Origin: Aerophototrophica crusticola
GTDB taxonomy: Bacteria > Pseudomonadota > Alphaproteobacteria > Azospirillales > Azospirillaceae
Length of the DNA: 38,203 nucleotides
Assembly (NCBI GenBank): GCA_001939945.1
Contig: MOEB01000038.1
Location: 1 to 38,203, forward strand
Direction: 5' to 3'
The position numbers and the translations under genes were made by a program. A model generated the notes under the pieces. The model ran no database searches. It was not told the DNA's origin and saw only the letters and a program-made list of their open reading frames with translations. This document shows positions 1 to 7,656 of the stretch, in pieces (within the stretch, counting starts at the first letter, position 1; every line of letters starts with the position of its first letter).

Positions 1-362
1 AACCCAAACCAGACAGGAAACCCGCGATGCCGCACATGTAAAAACCTGTATGCCCTAAGAGGTACCGCCCTTTCATAGCCGCAGCCTCAGGGTCCGGCAA
101 CAGCAATCCTGCGGTGCAACATGCTCTCTATGCCCCAGGTTGTCCCCAGCCGGCGAGCCACGCACAAGGGAAACCCGCCCCGGCGGAAACCATGGCGGTG
201 GCAGCCGGCCAGGACGCCCTCCTGGCCTGTGTTCAGCCGCGTGGCTTGCCGGCCCCGACGCAAGTGGCGGCGATGATAAGTGGCTGGAGCGACATGGCCA
301 GTATCACGGCCGCATTGCAGGGGTGGCGCACCACATGCGGAGGGACTTTGCGGGCGTCCCGG
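1..362. other. Gene-less left edge
   Basis: I see no convincing gene here. Open frames on the plus strand have no ribosome binding site and continue as shadows of the neighbouring minus-strand gene. The only structure seen is a perfect 8-bp stem with a 5-nt loop at 207-227 (GGCCAGGA / TCCTGGCC), downstream of the glycosyltransferase stop at 363. Confidence 0.6.
207..227 (-). terminator. Possible hairpin terminator of the sugar-phosphate transferase gene
   Basis: A perfect 8-bp inverted repeat GGCCAGGA-cgccc-TCCTGGCC lies about 135 bp past the stop of the minus-strand gene ending at 363. No T-run follows on the minus strand, so a rho-independent terminator is only a weak possibility. It could equally be a chance GC-rich palindrome. 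Confidence 0.2.
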
Positions 363-1424
363 TCACCGGGCTTGGGTGTCGAGCCTGCCCGCACCGATCC
401 GGACGGCCAAGGCGCAGAGGGGGGCCAGGGCCACGGTCAGGGCGATGTTTGCGGTCCCGGGAGACGCAGTGGCAACCCATGCCCAGGGCAGGAGCCAAAG
501 CAGGTTGATGCCCCAGACGCAGAGGACGACCTTCTGGTGGCTGCCCCAGCGCCGCGCCAAATGCTGGTAGGCATGGGAGCGATGCGGCTGGAGCGGGCGC
601 TCCCCGCGGGCGAGGCGGATCAGCAGAGTAACGGTTGCGTCCACCAGGAAAGCGCCGCCCAGGATCGCCCAGGCCTGCAACGGGATGACGCCAGACGTGC
701 CGATGGCCATGGTGCCGATGGTGAGGCCAAGGAAGCCGCTGCCGCAGTCACCCATGAAAATCCTCGCCGGCGGCCGGTTCCAAGCTAGGAAGCCCAGGCA
801 GGCGGCGGCAAGCAACCAGGCGACCATGGCCGCGCCCGGGGCCGGGCCCACCAAGAATGCCGCGGCGGCGACAAGGATGAAGGCCGCCTCCGATGCGGCG
901 ATCCCATCAATCCCGTCCATGAAGTTGAACAGGTTCAACGCCCAGACTAGCCCGAACCCGCCGACCGCGAGCATTGCCGCAGCGGTGACTGCCGGCGCCC
1001 CCGCCATGGGGATGCCCAGCAGCACTAGGGCCAGCCCGGCTGACAGGACTTGCACCGCCAAGCGAGGCACGACGCCCAAGGACCGGACGTCGTCCGCGAA
1101 GCCGATACTGGCGACCAACAGGCCCGGCAAGGCCAGCGCGAGGGCGAAGTCCCCTTTGATGCTCCCGAGTCCCCACAAGGCCGTGGTGCCTGCCAGGAAA
1201 CTGGCGACGATGGCGATGCCGCCGCCCCGCGGCGTCGGCCGGGCGTGGGAACTCCGGTCGTTGGGGATGTCCATGATCCCCAGCCGGCAGGCATATCTGA
1301 TGGCCAGCCCTGTCAGGCCCAGCGACAGCAGGAGGCTGAGGGGGACCAGCGACACGGCCATGAACCAGTCGGGCAGGGGCAACACGGGTCCTGACATGCT
1401 GTAGGGGGCGGGGCGCGACATCAT
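363..1424 (-). CDS. Polyprenyl-phosphate sugar-1-phosphate transferase (MraY/WecA/WbpL family)
   Basis: The 353-residue product is a polytopic inner-membrane protein of the MraY/WecA/WbpL superfamily. These enzymes transfer a UDP-sugar-derived sugar-1-phosphate (usually an N-acetylhexosamine) to undecaprenyl phosphate, the first step of glycan assembly. Visible family motifs are FADD at 109-112, NLFNFMDGIDG at 164-174, MGDCGSG at 224-230 and a basic HRSHAYQ motif at 281-287, all on predicted cytoplasmic loops. Length is typical. Two ATGs are adjacent (1424 and 1421) and neither has a strong Shine-Dalgarno; the Met at residue 10 is another possible start. With the flippase and polymerase-like genes at 5.4-9.2 kb it would supply the initiating step of a Wzx/Wzy-type glycan. 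The family is clear; the exact sugar is not. Confidence 0.9.
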   Translation of the reverse strand: MMSRPAPYSMSGPVLPLPDWFMAVSLVPLSLLLSLGLTGLAIRYACRLGIMDIPNDRSSHARPTPRGGGIAIVASFLAGTTALWGLGSIKGDFALALALPGLLVASIGFADDVRSLGVVPRLAVQVLSAGLALVLLGIPMAGAPAVTAAAMLAVGGFGLVWALNLFNFMDGIDGIAASEAAFILVAAAAFLVGPAPGAAMVAWLLAAACLGFLAWNRPPARIFMGDCGSGFLGLTIGTMAIGTSGVIPLQAWAILGGAFLVDATVTLLIRLARGERPLQPHRSHAYQHLARRWGSHQKVVLCVWGINLLWLLPWAWVATASPGTANIALTVALAPLCALAVRIGAGRLDTQAR

Positions 1425-1677
1425 CTACCGCCGGAGACGCCCGACCTCAACCCGGATGCTGACGTTCCCTCCCCAAGCCTTCACCGCCCGTCCAGTTGGC
1501 GGGCGCTCGGCGCGTGAACGACCAAGACTGTCCCGTGAAAGGAAAAAATACCTTGCAAATAGGCGAAAGAACCTATACCCGAAAGGCAAAGCCGATGCCC
1601 ACGGCTGACGGGCCCCGGCCAGAAGAAGCGCCTGGTAACAAGCCCGACAGACAAGGCCCCAACTCAGGAGATGATCC

Positions 1678-1998
1678 ATGCGTTCGTTGACCACCGTACC
1701 TGACGCCATGGGCGAGTCCACCGACGTCCTGGTCCCGTCCGACACCTGCCTCGCTGTCGTCCTGCCGGCAAACGTCCCGAAGGCGGTGCCCGTGCCGGCT
1801 GGGGCGCGGCACGTGCTGTTCTCCGGGACCGGGAATTTCTGGGCCAAGCTGGGCGGGCCGGCTGTACTGCCGGTCACCGACATGCTGGACGGCAGCGCGC
1901 CGGAACTGAACCCGGCGGGGCGGGAGCTGATGGGCTGCGGCAGCATCGGCCTCGTCGCCCCCGGCCCTTGCGTCGTCAGCCTTGCCTTCTACGGCTGA
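1678..1998 (+). CDS. Small conserved hypothetical protein (phage-like)
   Basis: The product is 106 residues with no signal peptide or membrane segment. A strong AGGAG at 1666-1670, seven bases before the ATG, supports the start. The pattern (FSGTGNFWAKLGG, a D-x-x-DG step, ELNPAGREL, GLVAPGPCVVSLAFYG) resembles small beta-rich proteins that I associate with prophage or phage-tail regions of proteobacteria. That is recollection of style, not a domain assignment. It stands alone here with no other phage gene, convergent with a glycosyltransferase gene whose stop it overlaps by 10 bp. Function unknown; it may be a domesticated phage remnant. Confidence 0.75.
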   Translation: MRSLTTVPDAMGESTDVLVPSDTCLAVVLPANVPKAVPVPAGARHVLFSGTGNFWAKLGGPAVLPVTDMLDGSAPELNPAGRELMGCGSIGLVAPGPCVVSLAFYG

Positions 1999-3071
1999 CG
2001 AGTGCGGGCCACTTGGCGCAGCAGCCCAACAAGGCGGTCGGCCACCACCGGTTGGTCGAACTCCAGCCGGGCGCGGGCCCGCCCCGCCTCGCCCATCCGG
2101 CGGCAAAGCTCCGGGTTGGCGCGCAGGCAGGATAGGGCGGCCCGCCAGTCGGACCCCGTGGTCGCCAGCAGGCCACAGCCGGAGTCCGCCAGCAGCACGC
2201 GGTTTTCCCCCACCGGGCTCGCCACAACCGGCCGCCCCGCGGCCATGGCCTGGATGATCTTGTAGCCGGACTTGCCGCGCTCGAACGGCTCGTCCGGGAC
2301 GGGCATCACCACGACGTGCACCCCGGCCAGCCGCTCGCCTTCCTCCTCCTCCCGCCAAGGGTGGAACTCCTCCGCCACGCCGGGAAGGTGCGCCGGGGCG
2401 GCGCCGATGGTGACCAGCGTGACGGGCCCGGTCGCCGACAAGGCCCGTAGGGGCTCTCCCAGCATGGGCAGGTAGCGGGCGCTGGCCGGCGTGCCGATCC
2501 ACCCCACCCGGAACCCCTCGCTGGGCGGGGGCCGGTGCGGGTAGGCGGCCAGTTCCACCGGCGTGGGCAGCTTCACGACCTCAGCGGCTCCCGCCTGCCG
2601 GGCCCAGTCCCGCATCCACTCGTTCCCCACCGTCACCACGGCGCTGCGGGCAACCAGCCGCTCCAGCTTCCTTCCCAGCAGGGAGCGTACGGCCCCGCTC
2701 CCGTGGCGGGCATAGCGCTCATGCCAAGCGTCATCAAAGTCCAGCACCAGCGGGACACCGTCCAGCATCCGCGCCTCCACGGCCAGGGGCAGGAAGGGCA
2801 GGGCCTCCTTCTCCACCCAGGCCAGGTCGAAGCCGCCCCGCTCCCGCAGCACGGCGAAACGGCGGGCAAAGTGGCCGGCCAGCGCCGCACGGCGGGACGG
2901 CAGGCCGGCATATTGCCGTTCCAGGTATTCGTCGTCGAAGAAGGGCCGCACCTCCACCCGGAACCCCGCCTCTTTGAGGTAGCGGACATGGTCGTGGAAG
3001 CGCAGGCGGCTGCTCGCCCCCTTCCGCCCGTAGCGGGGCAGGGCCAGGATGCGGGGCGCTGGGTCTGACAT
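1989..3071 (-). CDS. Glycosyltransferase, GT4/GT1-like (GT-B fold)
   Basis: The product is about 360 residues and cytosolic or membrane-associated. The N-terminal half begins ILALPRYGRKGASSRLRF and has a LVLDFDDAWHERY segment. The C-terminal Rossmann half carries VGWIGTP and the nucleotide-sugar region GYKIIQAMAAGRPVVASPVGEN (about 287-308). That region is typical of family 4 glycosyltransferases that lack one of the usual glutamates. I chose the ATG at 3071 because recognisable protein begins there. In-frame ATGs at 3128 and 3092 would add up to 19 residues that look non-conserved, and none of the starts has a strong Shine-Dalgarno. It lies downstream of the sigma-54 activator pair on the same strand (131-bp gap) and is probably part of the same EPS locus. 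Donor and acceptor cannot be told from sequence. Confidence 0.85.
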   Translation of the reverse strand: MSDPAPRILALPRYGRKGASSRLRFHDHVRYLKEAGFRVEVRPFFDDEYLERQYAGLPSRRAALAGHFARRFAVLRERGGFDLAWVEKEALPFLPLAVEARMLDGVPLVLDFDDAWHERYARHGSGAVRSLLGRKLERLVARSAVVTVGNEWMRDWARQAGAAEVVKLPTPVELAAYPHRPPPSEGFRVGWIGTPASARYLPMLGEPLRALSATGPVTLVTIGAAPAHLPGVAEEFHPWREEEEGERLAGVHVVVMPVPDEPFERGKSGYKIIQAMAAGRPVVASPVGENRVLLADSGCGLLATTGSDWRAALSCLRANPELCRRMGEAGRARARLEFDQPVVADRLVGLLRQVARTRQP

Positions 3072-3202
3072 GTGGGGCGCGGTCCAGCCCATGCGGGCGC
3101 TGGCGGCGGGATGGGTTGGCGCCAGCATAGTGGGTCCCCGCGGCGGCGGGAACCCTCAGGAAAGGTTGTGCGCGACTTTGCTTGTGCGGCCCCGGGGGGT
3201 GG

Positions 3203-3517
3203 TCAGCCCAGCGTGCTCATGATGCTGAAGCACAGCGCGTCGCCCTGGGCGTGCAGGGTCTTCAGCGCGTCCTTGGGCAGGGGGATTTTCTTGTCGCGGC
3301 AATAGGCAACGATCAGCCGGGCGAGCTGGTAGGATTCCACCTCCAACTCCTGCGGGCGGGGCCCGTCGGTGACCAGCCGCACCGACGGGGGCGGACCCTC
3401 CACCACCTGGATGCGGGCGATCCGGCGCGACGGGTCGTGGCCCTCGGGCGGCACCGTCTGGAAGACCAGCTTCAGCTCGTCATTGGAAAAGATGATGTGC
3501 CGGATCTCGGTGATCAT
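3203..3517 (-). CDS. Small conserved hypothetical protein paired with a sigma-54 activator
   Basis: The product is 104 residues, beginning MITEIRHIIFSNDEL. It has no signal peptide, membrane segment or cysteine cluster. The start is supported by an AAGGA about five bases upstream and by 16-bp spacing from the stop of the preceding activator gene (3534), so the two are very likely co-transcribed. The predicted pattern is a short beta-rich N-terminus followed by a helical stretch (ESYQLARLIVAYCRDKKIPLP). I do not recognise a named domain. Tight linkage makes a partner, modulator or target of the activator plausible, but this is inference. Confidence 0.75.
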   Translation of the reverse strand: MITEIRHIIFSNDELKLVFQTVPPEGHDPSRRIARIQVVEGPPPSVRLVTDGPRPQELEVESYQLARLIVAYCRDKKIPLPKDALKTLHAQGDALCFSIMSTLG

Positions 3518-3533
3518 CGCGGGTCCTTCGGGC

Positions 3534-5150
3534 TCAGGCCTGCGCGCGCTTCTTCTGGCGGCGGCGATAGATGGTGCAGGGATTGATCTCCAGCAGGGCG
3601 GCGGCCCGGGTGATGTTGCCGTTGCAGAGCGCGATGGCCTGGTCGATGGCTTCCTCCTCCACCTGCCACAAGGGGCGGATGCGCGCCTCCGCCGCCGCGC
3701 TGCCGGGGACCGACTGGGCTGGGTCGGCCGGGGCGGCGAGGTTCGCGGGTTCCGGCGGGGTGGCCGGCCTGGCAGGGCCGATGCCGGGGATCGGCACGCC
3801 GGGGATGCCCAGGCCGGCGAAGGGCGCGGCCGGGGCGGACGGTGCCGCGCCGGCGGCGCCCGGCGGACCAAAAGGGAAGGGCAGGGGGCCGGCCATCGCG
3901 GCCCAACGGGGGTCCTGCAACATGGGCGGCAGGATCATGGTCGGCTTGTTCAGCGGCGGCGGCAGCATGAAGGGCTGGATCTCCTCGCCCTCGTTCAGTA
4001 CCACCACGTTCCGCACCACGTTCAGCAACTGGCGGACGTTGCCCGGCCACTGGTAGGACCGGAGGATCGCCTCCGCCTCCGCGCTGAAGCCGCGGAACGT
4101 CTTCCGTTCCTCGCGGGAGAACTTGGCCAGGAAGTTGCGGGCGATCAGCAGCACGTCGTCGCCCCGCTCCCGCAGCGGCGGCAGCTCGATGGAGATGACC
4201 TGCAACCGGTAGAACAGGTCCTCCCGGAATCGGCCGGCCTGCACCTCGGCATAGGGGTCGCGGTTGGTGGCGCAGACGATGCGCACATCCACCGGCTCCA
4301 GCCTCTCCGACCCCACCTTCTTGACCATGCCGGTCTGCAGGAAGCGCAGCAGCTTGGCCTGCAGGCCAAGGTCCATCTCGCAGATCTCGTCCAGGAACAG
4401 GGTGCCGCCGTCGGCCTGGAGGGCGGCGCCGCTGTGGTCCGTGGTGGCCCCGGTGAAGGCGCCCTTCACGTGGCCGAAGATCTCCGACTCCATCAGGTCC
4501 TTGGGGATCGCGGCGCAGTTGATGGCCACGAACGGCCCGCCCGACCGCGGGCTGCGGCGATGGATGGCCTCGGCGCAGACCTCCTTGCCGGTGCCGCTCT
4601 CCCCCGTGATGAAGACGGTGGCCTTGGACGGGGCCGCCGCCTCGATCAGCTTGTAGGCGGCGCGCATGGGCGGGCTGGCGCCGATGAAGCCGAAATAGGC
4701 GTTCTCATCCGCCGCGGCCGGGGCTGGGTCCCGCGCAGCCCTGGCGGGCCGGGCCGGGCCGGGGGTGCCCGCCGCCGCCGCGTCGGCCAGGGCAGCGCTG
4801 ACGGCGCCGCGCAGCCGCTCCGTGCCCACGGGTAGCAGAAGCACGTCCGCCGCCCCGGCGCGCATGGCCTCCACCGCCGCCTGCACCGACCCTTGCGCCG
4901 TCAGCACCACGGCGCGGGCCGCGAGGCCGCGGGCCATGAAGTCCCGCAGCACCTCCATCCCCGGCCTGTCGGCCAATTGCAGGTTCAGCAGCAGCAGGTC
5001 GGCCGGCGCCCCCTCCAGCGCCTTGCGGGCGGCGGCGGCGTTCTCCACCACCTCGATCCCATAGCCGTCCCGCTTCAGCGCGGTGACATAGGCCTGCGCC
5101 AGCGATGGGGCCGGTTCGACGATCAACAGGCGGGGCGGGTCGGTCTTCAT
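3534..5150 (-). CDS. Sigma-54-dependent activator with degenerate receiver domain
   Basis: The product is 538 residues of the NtrC family. Residues 1-120 have a receiver-like fold, but the phosphoacceptor Asp is replaced by Asn56 (LLLLNLQL), the acidic pair is reduced to Glu12-Pro13 and the usual KP is LP at 106-107; Thr84 is kept. The AAA+ domain (about 153-395) has Walker A GESGTGKE (183-190), the sigma-54 contact loop GAFTGA (230-235), Walker B GGTLFLDE (248-255) and an arginine-finger region. A Pro/Ala-rich linker (about 395-490) leads to a Fis-type helix-turn-helix (about 500-535). It should activate RNA polymerase holding sigma-54 independently of classical phosphorylation. The setting suggests control of EPS genes, as for VpsR- or FleQ-like regulators. 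No sensor kinase is nearby and I found no convincing -24/-12 site. Confidence 0.92.
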   Translation of the reverse strand: MKTDPPRLLIVEPAPSLAQAYVTALKRDGYGIEVVENAAAARKALEGAPADLLLLNLQLADRPGMEVLRDFMARGLAARAVVLTAQGSVQAAVEAMRAGAADVLLLPVGTERLRGAVSAALADAAAAGTPGPARPARAARDPAPAAADENAYFGFIGASPPMRAAYKLIEAAAPSKATVFITGESGTGKEVCAEAIHRRSPRSGGPFVAINCAAIPKDLMESEIFGHVKGAFTGATTDHSGAALQADGGTLFLDEICEMDLGLQAKLLRFLQTGMVKKVGSERLEPVDVRIVCATNRDPYAEVQAGRFREDLFYRLQVISIELPPLRERGDDVLLIARNFLAKFSREERKTFRGFSAEAEAILRSYQWPGNVRQLLNVVRNVVVLNEGEEIQPFMLPPPLNKPTMILPPMLQDPRWAAMAGPLPFPFGPPGAAGAAPSAPAAPFAGLGIPGVPIPGIGPARPATPPEPANLAAPADPAQSVPGSAAAEARIRPLWQVEEEAIDQAIALCNGNITRAAALLEINPCTIYRRRQKKRAQA

Positions 5151-5192
5151 CGCCCCGAGTATCGCCTAGGGCATTGCGTCATGCAAGAGGAG

Positions 5193-5429
5193 TTAACCCT
5201 TAAGCATAGGGCGATCCGTGACAGAAACGGCATTTGCAGGATGCAAGGGACCCCGGCCGCGGGGGCGTCCGCCGGCGGGCGGGGCGTCCGGTGAGGGGTC
5301 GTCCGCACCCCCGGCCATCCGCAGCAGCCCTGTCGTCGCGTCCTCCGGCCCCGCCCCGTCGTTGCGCACGGCCCACCAGACCACTACTGCCACCCCGCCG
5401 CAGACGGCCAGGAACATCAGGGTTTCCAT
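5193..5429 (-). CDS. Small membrane protein, hypothetical
   Basis: A 78-residue product: one N-terminal hydrophobic helix (about residues 4-20, METLMFLAVCGGVAVVVWWAV) and a Pro/Gly/Arg-rich hydrophilic tail. The ATG at 5427-5429 is 3 bp past the stop of the O-ligase-like gene (5433), with a GGGGG stretch inside that gene's end as a possible ribosome binding site, which suggests translational coupling. No domain recognised. It could be an accessory subunit of the membrane glycan machinery. Being short and GC-rich, it may instead be a chance frame; coupling and the clean membrane helix are the main support. Confidence 0.5.
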   Translation of the reverse strand: METLMFLAVCGGVAVVVWWAVRNDGAGPEDATTGLLRMAGGADDPSPDAPPAGGRPRGRGPLHPANAVSVTDRPMLKG

Positions 5430-5432
5430 GGC

Positions 5433-6737
5433 TCAGGCCCCCGTCGCCATGACACGTCGGGGTCGCCAGGCGGGCCGGGCTACGGCCGCCTGCCCCGCCA
5501 AGTGTCGCGCCACCACCGCCCGCAGCGCGCCGGCCAGGGCGAACTGCAGCCAGACTCCCGGCCAGAACTCCATGGACAGGGCCGCGCCGCCAACCAGGAA
5601 GCCGGCCATGCCTGCCTGGTTCATGGCGGCCAGGTCGCGGGCCCAGCGGAGGCCGGGCCGGTCCCGGCACTGTCGCATCACCACGGCGCAGGCCCGCCAG
5701 GATGCCCAGCAGAGGGCCAGGAACAGCAGCAGCCCCGGGAACCCCATGCTGCCCAGCAGCTCGAAATAGACGCTGTGCGCCGCCCGGGCCACCGGCGGGT
5801 CGGCCATGAAGTGGTCGGCGATCCATTGCACATAGTGCCCGCGGGGCCCCGCCCCGGTCAGGGGCCGGCCGAGGGCGATGTTCCAGCACAGCTCCCACAT
5901 GCCCACCCGGTCCATGAAGGACGTATCCTCACCCGCCTGACCGATGCTGGCGATGCGCTCATAGTAGCGCTGGGGCATGAAGAACCAGGCCGGCACGGCG
6001 GCCGCCAGGGCCAGGGCGGCGGTCTGGAGCTTGGCCCGCGACCGCCACCAGAACATCACCAGCATCACCCCGCCGGCGATGAAGGCGCCGCGGCTGTAAG
6101 TGCCCAGCACGCACAGCACCGTCAGCACCAGCGTGCCCATCAGGCCCAACCGCACCCAGCGCTGCCCGCTATGCTGCCACAGGTAATGGATCAGCGGCAC
6201 CACCGACACCATGACGAGGCCGAGGTGGTTGTTGTCGTCGATCATGCTGTTGTCCGGTCCATAGACCCGGTACTGCCCGCCCGTCAGCAGCGTGAAGGCG
6301 CCGCCCTTCACGCTGAAGAAGGCGATGCACAGCACATAGACCCAGACCAGCGCGTGCAGCCGCGCCTTCGTCGTCAGCAGCGCCAGGGCCAGCAGCGCCA
6401 GCACCAGCATGCGCAGGCTGCGGTCGAAGTAGGGGAAACTGAAGTCCGGTTGCAGCGCCGCGAGCTGCGCCACGACCAGCCACAGGGTGAACAGGATCAT
6501 CAGGGCGCTCACGGCACCCGGCGTCGGCAGCTTGGGCTCCCGCGACAGCAGCCAGGCCGCCAGGGTCACCAGCCCAACCCAGAAGCTGAACCCGAACCCG
6601 GCCGCGAAGCCCCACACAAGCTGGTGCGGGTTCATCACCGACAGCCAGACCCAGACCAGCATCCCCGCCTGGGGGAAGCGTGCCATCCAGGGCAGCAGCA
6701 CCAGCACGGTGCCGGTCAGAGCGAGGGAGCGGAACAT
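5433..6737 (-). CDS. O-antigen ligase/polymerase-like membrane protein (exosortase-A-associated O-glycosylation ligase type)
   Basis: The product is about 434 residues with roughly ten membrane helices. The N-terminal VWVWLSVMNPHQLVWGFA, the KGGAFTLLTGGQYRVYGPDNSMIDDNNHLGL stretch and the later GTYSRGAF segment match the putative O-glycosylation ligase of exosortase-A/PEP-CTERM EPS loci, a Wzy_C/WaaL relative. Such proteins polymerise or transfer undecaprenyl-linked glycans at the periplasmic face. A large loop (GRPLTGAGPRGHYVQWIADHF) carries family-typical Arg/His residues. I prefer the ATG at 6737 (MFRSLALTG) because an earlier in-frame ATG at 6797 adds a non-hydrophobic leader; neither has a strong ribosome binding site. 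No exosortase gene is in the window. It heads a same-strand run towards 1989. Confidence 0.85.
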   Translation of the reverse strand: MFRSLALTGTVLVLLPWMARFPQAGMLVWVWLSVMNPHQLVWGFAAGFGFSFWVGLVTLAAWLLSREPKLPTPGAVSALMILFTLWLVVAQLAALQPDFSFPYFDRSLRMLVLALLALALLTTKARLHALVWVYVLCIAFFSVKGGAFTLLTGGQYRVYGPDNSMIDDNNHLGLVMVSVVPLIHYLWQHSGQRWVRLGLMGTLVLTVLCVLGTYSRGAFIAGGVMLVMFWWRSRAKLQTAALALAAAVPAWFFMPQRYYERIASIGQAGEDTSFMDRVGMWELCWNIALGRPLTGAGPRGHYVQWIADHFMADPPVARAAHSVYFELLGSMGFPGLLLFLALCWASWRACAVVMRQCRDRPGLRWARDLAAMNQAGMAGFLVGGAALSMEFWPGVWLQFALAGALRAVVARHLAGQAAVARPAWRPRRVMATGA

Positions 6738-6977
6738 GGGTCTCGGCGTGGCGACACAAGCCCCACCAACCTGCCGGGCGCGCCATGCCGCCGCCACGGC
6801 GCGCCCGGCGAGTCATCGGAAGGGGTGGGTCTACCCCGATGGCGCAAGCTGGCGTGGCAACCTTCCCGTCAGGCTGCCCGATGGGGCCCGGCTCCACCCC
6901 GACGGTTGGCCTTGATCTCCGGTCCTGTCGTCGGCATATGCAGCCAACCCCTTACCGCCATTGGGAAACCCGGCGCC

Positions 6978-7607
6978 ATGGCCTACCGGCTGGTGATCTT
7001 CGACTTCGACGGCACCCTGGCCGACTCCGCCGGCTGGTTTGCCGGGGTGCTGAACCAGGTGGCGGCCAGGTACGGCTTCCGGCAGGTGGACCGTGCCGAG
7101 CTGGAAGCCCTGCGCGGGCGCGACAACCGGGAGATCGTCAAGGCCCTGGGCGTACCCTTCTGGAAGCTGCCGCTGATCGCCGCCCACATGCGCGGGCTCG
7201 CGGCCCGGGACGCCGGGTCCATCCCCCTCTTCCCCGGGGTGGACGCCATGCTCCGCCGCTTGCGGGACCGGGGCATCCAGGTGGCCATCGTCAGCTCCAA
7301 CGCGGAGGCCAACATCCGCCGCGTGCTCGGCCCCGACAATGCCGCGCTCGTGGACCGCTTCGCCTGCAAGGCGGGCCTGTTCGGCAAGGCCGCGAAGATC
7401 CGCGCCGTCCTGCGCCAAGCCGGCGTGCTGCCCACCCAGGCCATCTGCGTCGGCGACGAGGTGCGCGACATCCAGGCCGCGGCGGCGGTGGGCGCGGCGG
7501 CGGGTGCCGTCGCCTGGGGCTACGCCACGCCGGAATTGCTGCGCGCCCACAACCCCACCCTGTTCTTCGAGACGGTGGAGGGGATGGCCACCCGCCTCGC
7601 CCCCTGA
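6978..7607 (+). CDS. HAD-family phosphatase (phosphoglycolate phosphatase-like)
   Basis: The 209-residue product has all HAD motifs: nucleophile DFDGTLADS (residues 9-17), motif II SSN (106-108), a lysine region near 137-140 (FGKAAK) and the acidic motif GDEVRDI (159-165). A helical cap of about 65 residues after motif I fits the Gph/CbbY-like subclass. It would hydrolyse a small phosphomonoester in the cytosol; the substrate is not evident. The start is set by homology (MAYRLVIFDFDGT) and has no clear Shine-Dalgarno. It is the only plus-strand gene between the ligase and flippase genes, so it has its own promoter. It could serve sugar-phosphate metabolism for the EPS locus or be unrelated. 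Confidence 0.88.
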   Translation: MAYRLVIFDFDGTLADSAGWFAGVLNQVAARYGFRQVDRAELEALRGRDNREIVKALGVPFWKLPLIAAHMRGLAARDAGSIPLFPGVDAMLRRLRDRGIQVAIVSSNAEANIRRVLGPDNAALVDRFACKAGLFGKAAKIRAVLRQAGVLPTQAICVGDEVRDIQAAAAVGAAAGAVAWGYATPELLRAHNPTLFFETVEGMATRLAP

Positions 7608-7656
7608 CGGCCACCTCCCGGGACACGACCGGCACCAGGACGTGGGCGGCATGCCG

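Noticed and set aside
3518-3871. N-terminal extension of the 104-residue protein frame into the activator gene
   Set aside because: It is a shadow of the Pro/Ala-rich linker and helix-turn-helix region of the activator. The ATG at 3517 has its own ribosome binding site and starts 16 bp after the activator stop.
5502-6977. Long N-terminal extension of the HAD phosphatase frame
   Set aside because: It is antisense to the O-ligase-like gene and low in complexity. The HAD domain begins at the ATG at 6978 exactly where family proteins start.
6738-6977. Possible sigma-54 -24/-12 promoter upstream of the O-ligase-like gene (minus-strand TGCCACGCCAGCTTGC)
   Set aside because: The essential GG at -24 is missing and the spacing to GC is one base too long, so I do not claim a sigma-54 promoter there.
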